From the NCBI RefSeq assembly GCF_900167975.1, contig NZ_FUZU01000003.1:310001-374000 (forward strand): 64,000 nt of DNA, written 5' to 3'. A program made the translations under genes and the position numbers. A model generated the notes under the pieces. That model was not told the DNA's origin and did no database searches. It saw only the letters and a program-made list of their open reading frames with translations. Shown here in pieces: positions 46,401 through 55,012 of this stretch (position 1 is the stretch's first letter; every line of letters starts with the position of its first letter). Source of the DNA: Ohtaekwangia koreensis (GTDB taxonomy: Bacteria; Bacteroidota; Bacteroidia; Cytophagales; Cyclobacteriaceae).

Positions 46401-48923
46401 ATTTACGGATGCAGTTCCGTTATAGTTAACGCTTGGCACATACGTTACTTCTCCAACGGTGTTAACCGTAAATTTTCCAGACGCATTGGTAATGGTATTA
46501 TCGATTGCCGGTGAAGCTGTATTGAGATCTACTGTAGCAGGATTCACGGTCCCATCAACATCAAGGTCGTTGGCAACAACGTTCACCACAATCGTTTCAT
46601 TTTCATCGGCATTCGAGAGGTCGTTGTTGGCAATGGGTACATCGTTCACCGCATTAATAGTAATGGTAATGGTAGCGATGTTTGAAGTGGCTCCAGCATT
46701 ATCATTCACCGTATAGCTTGCGGTAACCGTTCCATAAAAATTTATCAGCGGTGTATAGCCGATCACACCGGAAGCATTCACCGTGATTGTTCCTCCATTT
46801 ACAGGAAACGATGTTTGTATACCTGCTGTCCCTGGATCAAGATCTACCGTACCGGCAGCAACAGATCCTTCGGCATCGGTGTCATTGGAAACTATATTTA
46901 GTGTCGCTGACGCATCTTCATTGATGGTGACCGCGTCATTCACAGCAACCGGTATATCATTTTGTGCATTGACTGTAACAGAGATCGTAGCAGCATTCGA
47001 AGTTGCTCCTCCATTATCATTTACCTTATACAAAAGTGTAGCCGTACCGTTATAATTCGCCACCGGTGTAAATGAAACTATACCGGAAGAATTTACACTC
47101 CAGGAACCTACATTCGGTGTAGTCGCTGTGCCTTGAATACCCGCTACAGTTGTGTTGAGGTCTACGGTGTTCGCGGCAATAGTCCCATCGATGTCCGTAT
47201 CATTCTCAACCACATTCAAGTTAATAACAGCGTCTTCATTTCCGGAAGCAGCATCGTTTACAGCCACCGGAGGATCATTAACGGGGTTCACCGTAATGCT
47301 TACGGTTCCTGCATTGGAAGTAAGTCCATCATTATCATTCACAGTATATTGAAGAGTTGCTACACCATTAAAATTGGTCGCGGGCGTAAAGCTCAATATA
47401 CCCGATGTACTCACTGTATAATTACCAGCAGCATCACTATAAGTTCCTTGTATACCCGAAGTAGTCAAATTCAAATCGACTGTATTGGCAGCGATGGTCC
47501 CATCACCATCCGTGTCGTTGGTAATTATATTTATAGTAACCAATGTCTCTTCGTTTGTTGAGGTTGCATCATTAGTAGCAACAGGAGCATCATTGACATC
47601 AGTAACGCTTACAGAGATCGTGGCTTGATTGGATGTTGCCCCACCATTGTCGTTTACAGTATACGTTAGTGTAGCAGAGCCTATAAAGTTCAGCACGGGC
47701 GTAAATGTAACATCACCGGTAGTGTTGACACTCCATGAACCGACATTGGCTGTTATGAATGTATTTTGAATACCAACTGTGCCTGTATTGAGATCTACCG
47801 AATTCGCAGCAATGGTTCCATCAACGTCTGTATCATTCCCAGTAACATTGAAAGTTACTGCGGCCTCTTCATTCGTAGAAGCGTTGTCTCCATTAGCAAC
47901 TGGTACATCATTTATAGCAGTAACCGTTATTAAAATGTTAGCAGTATTGGAAGTAGCTCCGGCATTGTCCTGCACCGTATAGCTGAGAGAAGCCGGACCA
48001 TTAAACTCAGCCTTTGGAGTAAACGTAACGAGTCCTCCACTCACTGTCCAACTACCGGCATTGTTTGTGAATGAACTCTCAATGGAAGAACTGGTAACAT
48101 CGAGATCGACTGTAGTGGCATTTATAGTACCGTCCGGGTCACTGTCATTTGCAACAACATTAACAATGAATGATTGTTCTTCCGGAGTGGTAAGATTAGT
48201 ATCATCATTTCCTGCTATAGGAGGATCGTTAACAGCAGTAACTGCAATTTGGATTAAAGCTTGATTGGACACCGCATTGTTTTCGTCACTCACTGTATAG
48301 TTTAGGGTAGCCGTACCGTTATAATTAGCCAAGGGGGTTAACGTAACAACCCCAGCACTTACACTCCAGTTACCTGCTCCAGTGGTATTGGTAGTCTGGA
48401 TTCCCGGATCAGTAGGATTTAAATCAACCGATGATGGAGATACTGTACCATCAACATCCGTATCATTGTTAATTACATTGATTGCTATAGGTGTATCTTC
48501 CGGAGTAACACCATCAACATCATCATTGGCTATCGGTGCATCGTTGATTGAATTCACAAGCACGGTGATGAGTGTTGGAAGGGATGATACCCCTAAAGTA
48601 TTCTGAACAGTATAGGTATTTGTAACTGTACCGTTAAAGTTGGGATGAGGAGTGAATGTAACAACCCCCGAAGCGTTCGCAGTGAACAGCCCCTGATTGG
48701 TGATCGTGATAGAAGATTGTACTCCGCTTTGGGATGCATCAAGATCCAGTGTAAGAGGATCAAGCCCGGTAAGATCGATATCGTTTGACAGCACCGTGAT
48801 GGTGATGGGCGCACCATCTTCATCCATGGCAACAATGTCTGGTAAAGTAACGGGTACCTGCGCATAGGCAAGACCAGCCTTAACCAATAAAGTACAAAGT
48901 AATATTTGGCGCAAAAAACGCAT
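43467..48923 (-). CDS. Giant tandem-repeat adhesin, T9SS type B cargo
   Basis: Using the ATG at 48923 the product has 1818 residues; the TTG at 48944 would only lengthen the signal peptide (now residues 1-23, ends GLAYAQ). Residues about 24-1285 contain 12 tandem Ig-like repeats of the cadherin/VCBS 'tandem-95' kind, each with (N)DxPxAxND near its start and a TFTP...NGTATLxYTVNDNxGATSN pattern. Residues 1285-1720 hold further Ig/cadherin-like domains. The end (about 1729-1818) is the gliding-type sorting domain with AFTPNGDNANDVW, NKRGTLLYKT and WDGIYNG. It is the first gene of a leftward operon with PorP/SprF and PD40 genes and then polysaccharide genes, and is a SprB-like surface adhesin candidate. 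Confidence 0.9.
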   Translation of the reverse strand: MRFLRQILLCTLLVKAGLAYAQVPVTLPDIVAMDEDGAPITITVLSNDIDLTGLDPLTLDLDASQSGVQSSITITNQGLFTANASGVVTFTPHPNFNGTVTNTYTVQNTLGVSSLPTLITVLVNSINDAPIANDDVDGVTPEDTPIAINVINNDTDVDGTVSPSSVDLNPTDPGIQTTNTTGAGNWSVSAGVVTLTPLANYNGTATLNYTVSDENNAVSNQALIQIAVTAVNDPPIAGNDDTNLTTPEEQSFIVNVVANDSDPDGTINATTVDLDVTSSSIESSFTNNAGSWTVSGGLVTFTPKAEFNGPASLSYTVQDNAGATSNTANILITVTAINDVPVANGDNASTNEEAAVTFNVTGNDTDVDGTIAANSVDLNTGTVGIQNTFITANVGSWSVNTTGDVTFTPVLNFIGSATLTYTVNDNGGATSNQATISVSVTDVNDAPVATNDATSTNEETLVTINIITNDTDGDGTIAANTVDLNLTTSGIQGTYSDAAGNYTVSTSGILSFTPATNFNGVATLQYTVNDNDGLTSNAGTVSITVNPVNDPPVAVNDAASGNEDAVINLNVVENDTDIDGTIAANTVDLNTTVAGIQGTATTPNVGSWSVNSSGIVSFTPVANYNGTATLLYKVNDNGGATSNAATISVTVNAQNDIPVAVNDAVTINEDASATLNIVSNDTDAEGSVAAGTVDLDPGTAGIQTSFPVNGGTITVNASGVIGYTPLINFYGTVTASYTVNDNAGATSNIATITITINAVNDVPIANNDLSNADENETIVVNVVANDLDVDGTVNPATVDLNTASPAIDNTITNASGKFTVNTVGEVTYVPSVNYNGTASVNYTVRDNTGATSNAATLSILVNSINSLPVAANDAITINEDAIATLNLVTNDTDPDGSINAATVDLNTAAAGIQNSITNTQGVFSVNGSGILTFDPTDNSNGTVTFNYTVNDNVGATSNEATVTITINSVNDAPVAIADAANGGDGVAIVIDVTNNDTDVDGTVNAATVDLDPSAAGIQVTKSTAAGAWSVNASGIVTFTSVVNFSGTATLPYRVNDNGGATSNSALISVAVNAVNDPPVAANDAGTTTEDNALSINVTLNDTDPEGSVNGATIDLNPSSAGIQNTITTSAGTFTASTASPGIVVYTPVANFTGTATTSYTVNDSGGLTSNSATITITVTAANDAAVAVNDVATTTEDTAVKFDVTTNDTDVDGTIDDATVDLNTTTAGIQNSNTVTGGTFAVNATGEVTFTPTANFFGSATVNYRVNDNTGATSNTATITVTVQAVNDPPVFDDILPNPQRVLRNGAQKTITITGISPGPGESEQLLLTATSGNTTLIPNPVVTYNGTAATATLKYQPAANQSGSTDIVVKLIDPGFKEFSRTFTIDIVEVKFTSDPVLVAVEAEAYQYDITITDVVDNLTIVATQKPAWATLTSTGKNKAKLSGTPPAGAPATSVVKLQIKDGANVLDEQQYTLTVNHRPVVSSFALSINEDIATAFLAQNFSGAYADPDGNPLTEIQFTALPRHGNLSLNSTMLTVDSKIPFSSIGNVIYRPATDYVGNDTIYWKASDGFSYSNASAYISYTIAPVDDAPVITFLETDSLQYELGSEDPRILTALFDAKDVDSEFLTSAEIRFRPDNFEPEHDLLIFTPTTNITGTYNETTGELLLSGTATVQEYVQAIRTIQYNYIDLTDINLITKRVSIALSDGVNLSSIDDRFRYIQLIYTFEGIDIPNAFTPNGDNANDVWKISASKGLEQYDDAEIKIYNKRGTLLYKTAGFGRSWDGIYNGEVLPPDTYYYTIDLKYNKITYKGIVTILR
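45070..48850 (-). repeat. Array of 12 tandem Ig/cadherin-type repeats (about 315 bp each)
   Basis: Twelve protein repeats of about 105 residues, each containing an asparagine-aspartate turn (NND or NDTD), a TVDLN strand, and a YTVNDNxGATSN strand. Limits are approximate. The array is the main body of the second giant adhesin. Repeats are similar but not identical at the DNA level, so it should not be collapsed by assembly but may recombine. Confidence 0.9.
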
Positions 48924-48941
48924 ATTCCAACTATAGACCTG

Positions 48942-48949
48942 CAAAAATA
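48942..48949 (-). promoter_or_regulatory. Putative -7 promoter element TATTTTTG (minus strand)
   Basis: CAAAAATA on the plus strand reads TATTTTTG on the minus strand, a TAnnTTTG match about 19 bases before the ATG of the giant adhesin, the first gene of the leftward operon. No minus-strand TTG is placed at the expected distance. The 103-base gap also carries the promoter region of the divergent GT2 gene. Confidence 0.35.
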
Positions 48950-49026
48950 ATTAAATTAATAATAACTCTATCCTCTCAGAATTTTAAATGTAACTCGTAG
49001 TTTCGTGGTTTAATTGGTCAGAAACA

Positions 49027-50205
49027 ATGGTTAGCATGACTTTAGTAATCTTTTGGCTCGGTATACTGATAGTCGGGTATACTTATGTAGGGTATGGCAT
49101 GATAATTTATATTTTCTCGAAGTTTACGAGAAGAACAAACGTTGTAGCATCATTGCCAGATGAACAATTGCCTATGGTAACCCTCCTGGTTGCAGCCTAT
49201 AATGAGGCTGATATTATCCGCGGAAAAATCGAAAATACCCTCTCTCTTGACTATCCAAAAGATAAGCTTGAATTGTTTTTTGTTACCGATGGATCAACGG
49301 ATCAGACGCCAGATATAATAAAAGAATATTCCAATATTCAACTATTTCACTCCTTCGAACGGAAAGGTAAAATACATGCCGTGAACCGGGTGATGAAACA
49401 AGTTAAAACACCTATAGTTATATTCTGTGATGCCAACACAGATCTCAATGATCTGGCCATCAAAAATATAGTGAGACATTACCAGGATAAAACGATTGGT
49501 GGTGTAGCCGGTGAAAAAAGAATTTTAAGCAAGGATAAAGACAATGCATCTGGATCGGGTGAAGGACTTTATTGGAAGTATGAGTCTTTTCTAAAGAAAA
49601 AGGATGCCGAAGTATATTCCATCGTAGGTGCTGCAGGCGAATTATTTTCACTGCGAACTGAATTGTTTGAAGAACCTACTGAAAATATGATCATCGAAGA
49701 TTTTTATTTGTCGATGCGCGTGACTGCCAAAGGTTTTAGATTTGCTTACGAGCCGGATGCATTTGCCATCGAAACTGCGTCTGCTTCTGTAAAAGAAGAA
49801 TGGAAAAGAAAAGTACGGATCTCAGCAGGAGGTTTTCAGGCCATGGCCAAACTGTCCTATCTGCTCAATCCGTTTCGCTATGGTATATTAAGCTTCCAGT
49901 ATATATCACACCGGGTTTTACGCTGGACACTCGCTCCTCTTTTTCTGCCGCTTATTTTTCTGAGCAATGTATGGCTTGCGTTTCAGGGAATGCCTTTCTA
50001 TCAATTAACCATGGCGCTGCAGATTTTCTTTTATGGTCTCGCTTTCGCCGGATACCTGTTGCGCGACAAGAACATTTCTATTAAAGGATTCTTTGTTCCT
50101 TACTATTTCGCAGTTATGAATTTGTCGGTCTACTTTGGACTGAGTCGCTATCTGCGTGGCAAGCAATCTGTGGTATGGGAAAAGGCCAAGCGTGCTACAG
50201 CGTAA
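49027..50205 (+). CDS. Family 2 glycosyltransferase with C-terminal membrane helices
   Basis: A 392-residue GT2 protein. One membrane helix lies at residues 3-28, the GT-A domain at about 45-280 with VTLLVAAYNEA, FVTDGSTD and the metal site FCDANTDL, and two to four helices at about 300-385. WKRKVRISAGG corresponds to the RKxR region of membrane GT2 enzymes such as the EpsI/poly-N-acetylglucosamine group. It is on the opposite strand from locus 2, 103 bases from the adhesin start, and may be a side-chain or stand-alone transferase for the same glycan. ATG at 49027 or 49036 are both plausible. Confidence 0.85.
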   Translation: MVSMTLVIFWLGILIVGYTYVGYGMIIYIFSKFTRRTNVVASLPDEQLPMVTLLVAAYNEADIIRGKIENTLSLDYPKDKLELFFVTDGSTDQTPDIIKEYSNIQLFHSFERKGKIHAVNRVMKQVKTPIVIFCDANTDLNDLAIKNIVRHYQDKTIGGVAGEKRILSKDKDNASGSGEGLYWKYESFLKKKDAEVYSIVGAAGELFSLRTELFEEPTENMIIEDFYLSMRVTAKGFRFAYEPDAFAIETASASVKEEWKRKVRISAGGFQAMAKLSYLLNPFRYGILSFQYISHRVLRWTLAPLFLPLIFLSNVWLAFQGMPFYQLTMALQIFFYGLAFAGYLLRDKNISIKGFFVPYYFAVMNLSVYFGLSRYLRGKQSVVWEKAKRATA

Positions 50206-50267
50206 TGCTGAAAGCATATTAATCAAATATATTTTCATTTCATTGCTTTATAACAGGCTTGCAGGAC

Positions 50268-50297
50268 TTGACTAATTCCTGATCTGGTATAATTTTG
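50268..50297 (+). promoter_or_regulatory. Bacteroidota sigma-A type promoter (TTG-N19-TAATTTTG)
   Basis: TTG at 50268-50270, a 19-base spacer and TAATTTTG at 50290-50297 match the Flavobacterium/Bacteroides consensus TTG-N17-23-TAnnTTTG. The element ends 20 bases before the ATG of the YebC gene, giving a very short leader. Both halves are present, so confidence is good. Confidence 0.7.
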
Positions 50298-50317
50298 CCA
50301 TCCTTAATTGTACAACC

Positions 50318-51025
50318 ATGGGGCGTATATTCGAAAAACGAAAGCACAAGATGTTTGCACGCTTTGACCGTATGGCCAAAGCATTTACCAGGATAGGAAA
50401 AGATATAGCGATTGCTGTAAAGCAGGCAGGTCCCCTCCCTGAAAACAATCCGAAGCTGCGTCTGGCCATGCAAAACGCCAAAGGCCTTAACATGCCGAAG
50501 GATAAAGTAGAAGCTGCGATCAAACGTGCTTCTTCCAAAGAAGAAAAAGATTTTCAAGAAGTTACCTACGAGGGATATGCACCGCACGGTGTTCCGCTGA
50601 TGGTAGAATGTGCTACCGATAACCCTACCCGTACCGTTGCCAATGTGCGACTTCACTTCTCCAAGAATGGAGGCGCTATGGGAAATTCAGGTTCAGTTGC
50701 TTTCCTCTTTGAACGTAAAGGAGTTTTCAAATTTGATCCGACAAAGCTTAATCTCGATGAGCTTGAGTTGGACCTGATCGATGCTGGAGCCGAAGATATA
50801 GAGCGCAACGATGAAGAACTGGTGATATATACCAAGTTCACGGAGTTCGGCCACATGTTGAAGTTCCTTGAATCAAAAGGATTGGAAGCAAAGAGTTCTG
50901 AACTGCATTACATCCCCACTACAACCAAAGAGTTGAGTGAGGAGCAGCAGGATGAAGTATTGAAACTGGTAGAGACACTTGAAAGTGATGATGACGTACA
51001 AGCCGTCTATCATAACCTTGCCTAG
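50318..51025 (+). CDS. YebC/PmpR-family translation or transcription factor
   Basis: A 235-residue protein. It matches the YebC family over its length: a basic N-terminal helix region ([20 protein letters not shown]), the [28 protein letters not shown]-type segment split by small changes, [34 protein letters not shown] and the terminal [10 protein letters not shown]. YebC/TACO1 proteins have been reported as transcription factors and as ribosome-associated factors that help translate difficult sequences; the latter is the more general role. It has its own promoter just upstream. The usual partner genes (ruvC) are not seen here. Confidence 0.93.
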   Translation: MGRIFEKRKHKMFARFDRMAKAFTRIGKDIAIAVKQAGPLPENNPKLRLAMQNAKGLNMPKDKVEAAIKRASSKEEKDFQEVTYEGYAPHGVPLMVECATDNPTRTVANVRLHFSKNGGAMGNSGSVAFLFERKGVFKFDPTKLNLDELELDLIDAGAEDIERNDEELVIYTKFTEFGHMLKFLESKGLEAKSSELHYIPTTTKELSEEQQDEVLKLVETLESDDDVQAVYHNLA

Positions 51026-51034
51026 TCTTTTTCT

Positions 51035-51766
51035 TTAGAGTTTTAATTTCTTAAAAATGCCTTCAGGAATGTTCCGAATGATCAACATGATCAATCGCCA
51101 TATCGGTAGAACATAGATCACATCTTTCTTTTTCTTAGCAGCTTTAAATATAGCTTTACTGAGATGTGATGGCTCCGCTGTTAACGGCTTGGGAAGTTTC
51201 AGACCTTCCGTCATTCGGGTATTGATAAATCCAGGCTTTACCGTAACAACCTGGACATTGCTTTTTGTAAGGCGATTCCGGAGTCCGGAAAGGTATGCTG
51301 TAAATCCAGCCTTGGCACTTCCGTAGATATAGTTACTCTGGCGGCCGCGTTCTCCGGCTACAGAACTCACGCCTATAATAATGCCTGCCTTCTTTGACTC
51401 GTAGTCATTTGCGACAGCGTTCAATATTGAAACTGCACCGGTATAGTTCGAGTGTATAACTTTTTCTGACGCACTCCAATCGCGTTCAGAAACTTGCTGA
51501 TCTCCCAATAGCCCAAATACACAAATGGTGATTTCCGGTTTAGGATTCAGTGCATCATAAAAAGACTGGTGTTGGGCAGATTGTAGTGCATCGAACTTCA
51601 ACGACTGTGCTGCGATACGATAACGGATCTGAGCATCCTTCGCAAGAATATCAATTGCTTCAGTATCTCTTCCTGCCAGGTATAGATTATAGCCTTTGGC
51701 AGCGAACTCATGCGCGCAGGCGACAGCAACATCACTGCTGGCTCCCAAGATTAAAACGTGTGACAC
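51035..51766 (-). CDS. Short-chain dehydrogenase, DprE2-like
   Basis: A 243-residue SDR starting at a GTG. The coenzyme-binding motif is GASSDVAVACA rather than TGxxxGxG, as in the decaprenylphosphoryl-ribose 2'-keto reductase (DprE2) branch; the catalytic residues are SS in GVSSVAGE and YGSAK. VVTVKPGFINTRMTE is a typical post-catalytic strand. Members of this branch reduce a keto-sugar on a polyprenyl lipid. A UbiA/HAD pair elsewhere in the window could make the corresponding substrate, but the two are 23 kb apart. It is convergent with the YebC gene, with nine bases between. Confidence 0.83.
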   Translation of the reverse strand: MSHVLILGASSDVAVACAHEFAAKGYNLYLAGRDTEAIDILAKDAQIRYRIAAQSLKFDALQSAQHQSFYDALNPKPEITICVFGLLGDQQVSERDWSASEKVIHSNYTGAVSILNAVANDYESKKAGIIIGVSSVAGERGRQSNYIYGSAKAGFTAYLSGLRNRLTKSNVQVVTVKPGFINTRMTEGLKLPKPLTAEPSHLSKAIFKAAKKKKDVIYVLPIWRLIMLIIRNIPEGIFKKLKL

Positions 51767-51843
51767 TTATAGTAGTTGATTAGGGTCTTTACAATGAAAA
51801 CGATTTCTGTAACATCTTTCCGTCATTGCTACAGAAGATCTTC

Positions 51844-51851
51844 CAAACATA
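51844..51851 (-). promoter_or_regulatory. Putative -7 promoter element TATGTTTG (minus strand)
   Basis: CAAACATA reads TATGTTTG on the minus strand, 78 bases before the GTG of the SDR gene. A TTTG element lies 24 bases further upstream (CAAA at 51876), slightly beyond the usual spacing. Weak. Confidence 0.3.
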
Positions 51852-52039
51852 CTAAATATATCCATCATCCATAAACAAACCATGCGTTTCGGGCTATTTT
51901 CAACGCAAAGGTTTAAACCACGCTTGCGTGAGCGGTGCTTGAAAAATACAACGTATCATTTAAAATGCTAAACAGGTATATAGCTATCAAATTCTGAATC
52001 ACGAAATCCGAAGAGATCATTTGAATCATTATATACTCG

Positions 52040-53998
52040 CTATTGAGGAGTGACATCCTTAATAGTAAAACGATCTTCCACGAGCCTGTTATTATATTGC
52101 TGAAGAACTGCTTTCATCGTATTCTCCATAGGCCCCAGGATATCACGTTGTGTGTCTATCAAATTATGTTCGAGAAGTTTATCCGTTTTAAAATTGTAAA
52201 GCGCCACCGTTTTGATGCCATCAAACTGAAGCAAGTAATCGCCTTCAAAAAGCTGGTATACATTATCTTTATAGTTGAAAGCAAGAGGCTTTATAGTCTC
52301 TCTGAATATATCTCTGCCAAACGCAACGTATGGGCTATTGAAATGCAGATTGCCCAGTATAGAGGGCATGATATCAATTTGTTGAATCAGTTGATCAGAT
52401 GAGTCGGCAAGACTATGATCCGGCTTATAAAAAATTACAGGCACCGAATAAAATCCCCAGGCAGTTCGCGATTCGGGGAATTCAATCTCGGATGATGTGT
52501 GATCAGCGGTGATCACAAAAAGTGTATTCTTGAACCAGGGCATCGTTGAGGCCTTTGCAAAAAATTTCTTCAAGGAGTAATCGGTATACTCTATACATTT
52601 ATGAATGACCAATGGACCTCCTTTGAATTTTCCTTCATATTCTTCTGGCACCTTGAACGGGTGGTGTGATGACACAGAAAATATAGAACTCATAAACGGC
52701 TGAGGAAATCCGTTCAGCTGGTCTGCATAAAAGTTAAAGAACTTGTCGTCCCAAATTCCCCACATCCCATCGGAGTCATCATTATTTGCATACTCTGTCA
52801 TTCCATAGTAATGATCAACGCCAGCCAGATTCATAAATGCTTGGAAGCCCATGGATCCATTGGGCGCCCCATGAAAAAATGACGTATGATATCCTTTGGG
52901 TTTAAGTAAAGATGCAAGACTATTTATCTTATTGCCGGCATACGGTGACAAGAAATAAGGCACGCCTAATGAAGGTATACTACTTAGCACAGAGGGCAGA
53001 CCATCAATGGATTTTCTTCCATTGGCAAACGAATAGTTAAAGGTGAGGCTATGTTGAATAAGCGAATCTAAAAAAGGTGTATAGCCTTTATAGGTACCAT
53101 TCTCTTTTTCCTTATTAAACGCTCCAAAAAATTCTTTTGAAAAACTTTCCAGGATAATGACCACAACGTTATCAGGGCGAAATGCTACTGTGTCTACCGG
53201 TATATGTATAGGTGTATATATAGTGCCCAGTTGCTCTTCCTTGAAATAGTCCAGTTTTTGAATTTTGGTTTTGCCCATAGTACGCAGCAATGCGAACGGC
53301 GTATTCAGCACAAGACTGATCTCCTTTGAATCTTTCACATACTCTCCTGCATTGCTTAGTGTAATCGGCCGTGTGCTATGTCGAAAACCACCACGCATCC
53401 CTCCTATCACCAGGTATATTATAGGCAACATCATAAGAACGCCCGTACTATAGAACACAATTTTATTCTTCAGCATAGGCCCCTGCACTTTAATCTTATT
53501 ATATAGCCATACCATCACAACGATGAGTGCAATCAGGAATAGAACGGCATACCAATAGTCCCATATAAACCGCAGCCATAATCCTCCGAGGTTTCCTTCA
53601 TTTTCAAATTGTTTGAAAACATCCGCGGTAGTGCGTCTCCCTGTAAATCTGAAGTAAATGAAATCTGAAACGTTAGTCGCTAAAGCTATACCATTAAAAA
53701 CAAAGAAGAGCCATTTCAATGCCTGTTGATATACCCTATGAAAACGTATCTGCAACGGAAGAATAGTAAGCAGAATGATCAGCGAATTTGTATATAGAAT
53801 AGCCGTAAGATCAAACCGCAAGCCACCCAGGAAGAGGCGCAGAAAATCACCGAAGTCTAACCCAGAAAAATAACTCTGATTGAAAAAATAAAAACCTATT
53901 CTGCATAGAGTGTACAATGCCATTGCCAGCAAAAGCCTAAGTACCAACACCACATAAATATTACCTTGAAGCTTTAGCCCTTGAAACAGGTTTCGCAT
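52040..53998 (-). CDS. LTA-synthase-family membrane sulfatase-fold protein
   Basis: With the ATG at 53998 the product has 652 residues; a TTG at 54010 would add four. Five or so membrane helices lie within residues 10-230. The periplasmic alkaline-phosphatase/sulfatase-fold domain follows: VVVIILESFSKEF with the metal-binding Glu, ANGRKSIDGLPS where Ser occupies the usual catalytic Thr/Ser position, FFHGAPNGSMG, FSVSSHHPF and ITADHTSSE with the metal-binding Asp/His. In Gram-negatives this family (OpgB/EptA/LtaS-like) adds phosphoglycerol or phosphoethanolamine to glycans or lipids. Acceptor unknown. Alone in its transcription unit as far as can be seen. Confidence 0.88.
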   Translation of the reverse strand: MRNLFQGLKLQGNIYVVLVLRLLLAMALYTLCRIGFYFFNQSYFSGLDFGDFLRLFLGGLRFDLTAILYTNSLIILLTILPLQIRFHRVYQQALKWLFFVFNGIALATNVSDFIYFRFTGRRTTADVFKQFENEGNLGGLWLRFIWDYWYAVLFLIALIVVMVWLYNKIKVQGPMLKNKIVFYSTGVLMMLPIIYLVIGGMRGGFRHSTRPITLSNAGEYVKDSKEISLVLNTPFALLRTMGKTKIQKLDYFKEEQLGTIYTPIHIPVDTVAFRPDNVVVIILESFSKEFFGAFNKEKENGTYKGYTPFLDSLIQHSLTFNYSFANGRKSIDGLPSVLSSIPSLGVPYFLSPYAGNKINSLASLLKPKGYHTSFFHGAPNGSMGFQAFMNLAGVDHYYGMTEYANNDDSDGMWGIWDDKFFNFYADQLNGFPQPFMSSIFSVSSHHPFKVPEEYEGKFKGGPLVIHKCIEYTDYSLKKFFAKASTMPWFKNTLFVITADHTSSEIEFPESRTAWGFYSVPVIFYKPDHSLADSSDQLIQQIDIMPSILGNLHFNSPYVAFGRDIFRETIKPLAFNYKDNVYQLFEGDYLLQFDGIKTVALYNFKTDKLLEHNLIDTQRDILGPMENTMKAVLQQYNNRLVEDRFTIKDVTPQ

Positions 53999-54137
53999 GT
54001 TGTATCTCAATTATTCGAATGCGATTTAATACAATTTTAATATAATTATGACATCACTGCAGCTTAAATTAACCCGCACCGTAGAGTGAAACATTTATTG
54101 CTTATTTTGCCATCGTAGTTAACTTATGACAAACTGA

Positions 54138-54983
54138 ATGACTCGATTTTATTTATTTGTTGTATTGTGGTCGCTTCCATTTTCCTTCAGTCAGGCTCAA
54201 ACGCATACACTTTCCGTTGGCATTGGTACTGGTATGACATCGAGCTATACCATGGATGAAGGTATCAATAAAGATCCACGTTATAAAGATCGCTATGATA
54301 TCAAGTTTGCGCCCATCTCTTTGAATTACGGCATAGATTACGAGGGCTATGGATTCTTTGTTAATCCTGGCATTATAAACATCGGTCAGAATTTTTACGT
54401 AACCAATACCGTTGGTGGTCAGCAAGGTTTACGAAAAATAAATCAACAGTATATTAATATACCTGTTGCGTTCAAACTTCATGTTATCGATCTCGCTTTT
54501 TTTAAATTAAGCCTTGTGGCTGGTGGAAGCTTTGCATACCTGTTAAAAGGAAAAGAAACAGTTAGCCACTCTGTAACAAAACTTAATTTCCCAACGGAAG
54601 TTTATCCCATCTTACCATCAGACTATACCATTGTGTACGATGGCGTTGTTACACCTGAAGTTTCGGAATATGCTATGCTTGAAAAAAAGGATTTCAAGTC
54701 ATACCAGGTATTTGCTTTGATGGGATTTCGTTCAGACTGGCAAGCAACAGATGATTGGCTTGTGTCTTTTGACTTCAGAATGAACTACGGAATTTTTGAT
54801 CCTCGTTCGGATGATTACCTGCAACGTCTTAATGCTTATCAGGCACTATATGATTTTCCCGGCAGGCGAAGAGATTTATTCGCACAGATAAACGTAACGC
54901 TCTCACGCTATCTGGAGGTGGAGAAAAAAGAAAAGAATAACCATCCCTGGGGATCTCCTCGCAAGCGTAGGCCGCGAGGATAA
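54138..54983 (+). CDS. Outer-membrane beta-barrel protein (PorT-like)
   Basis: A 281-residue protein with a signal peptide (residues 1-21, ends SQAQT) and alternating, aromatic-capped strands through the rest, consistent with an eight- to ten-strand barrel of the PorT/OMP_b-brl_2 type. It opens with HTLSVGIGTGMTSSY and contains QYINIPVAFKLHV, a common strand in this group. The end is a short, very basic tail (RKRRPRG). Function is unknown; PorT itself belongs to T9SS maturation, but many unrelated barrels share the fold. Confidence 0.75.
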   Translation: MTRFYLFVVLWSLPFSFSQAQTHTLSVGIGTGMTSSYTMDEGINKDPRYKDRYDIKFAPISLNYGIDYEGYGFFVNPGIINIGQNFYVTNTVGGQQGLRKINQQYINIPVAFKLHVIDLAFFKLSLVAGGSFAYLLKGKETVSHSVTKLNFPTEVYPILPSDYTIVYDGVVTPEVSEYAMLEKKDFKSYQVFALMGFRSDWQATDDWLVSFDFRMNYGIFDPRSDDYLQRLNAYQALYDFPGRRRDLFAQINVTLSRYLEVEKKEKNNHPWGSPRKRRPRG

Positions 54984-54993
54984 AAAATGATTC

Positions 54994-55001
54994 TATCTTT
55001 G
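54994..55001 (+). promoter_or_regulatory. Putative -7 promoter element TATCTTTG
   Basis: TATCTTTG matches TAnnTTTG and ends 11 bases before the ATG of the amidohydrolase gene. No TTG at the usual distance. The same octamer occurs at 28174. A transcript from here would be nearly leaderless. Confidence 0.35.
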
Positions 55002-55012
55002 TTCCTTCTCTT

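Noticed and set aside
43653-48606. Plus-strand ORFs opposite the giant minus-strand adhesin
   Set aside because: Same cause: low-complexity, repeat-periodic translations rich in Val/Ser/Thr, with no independent motif.
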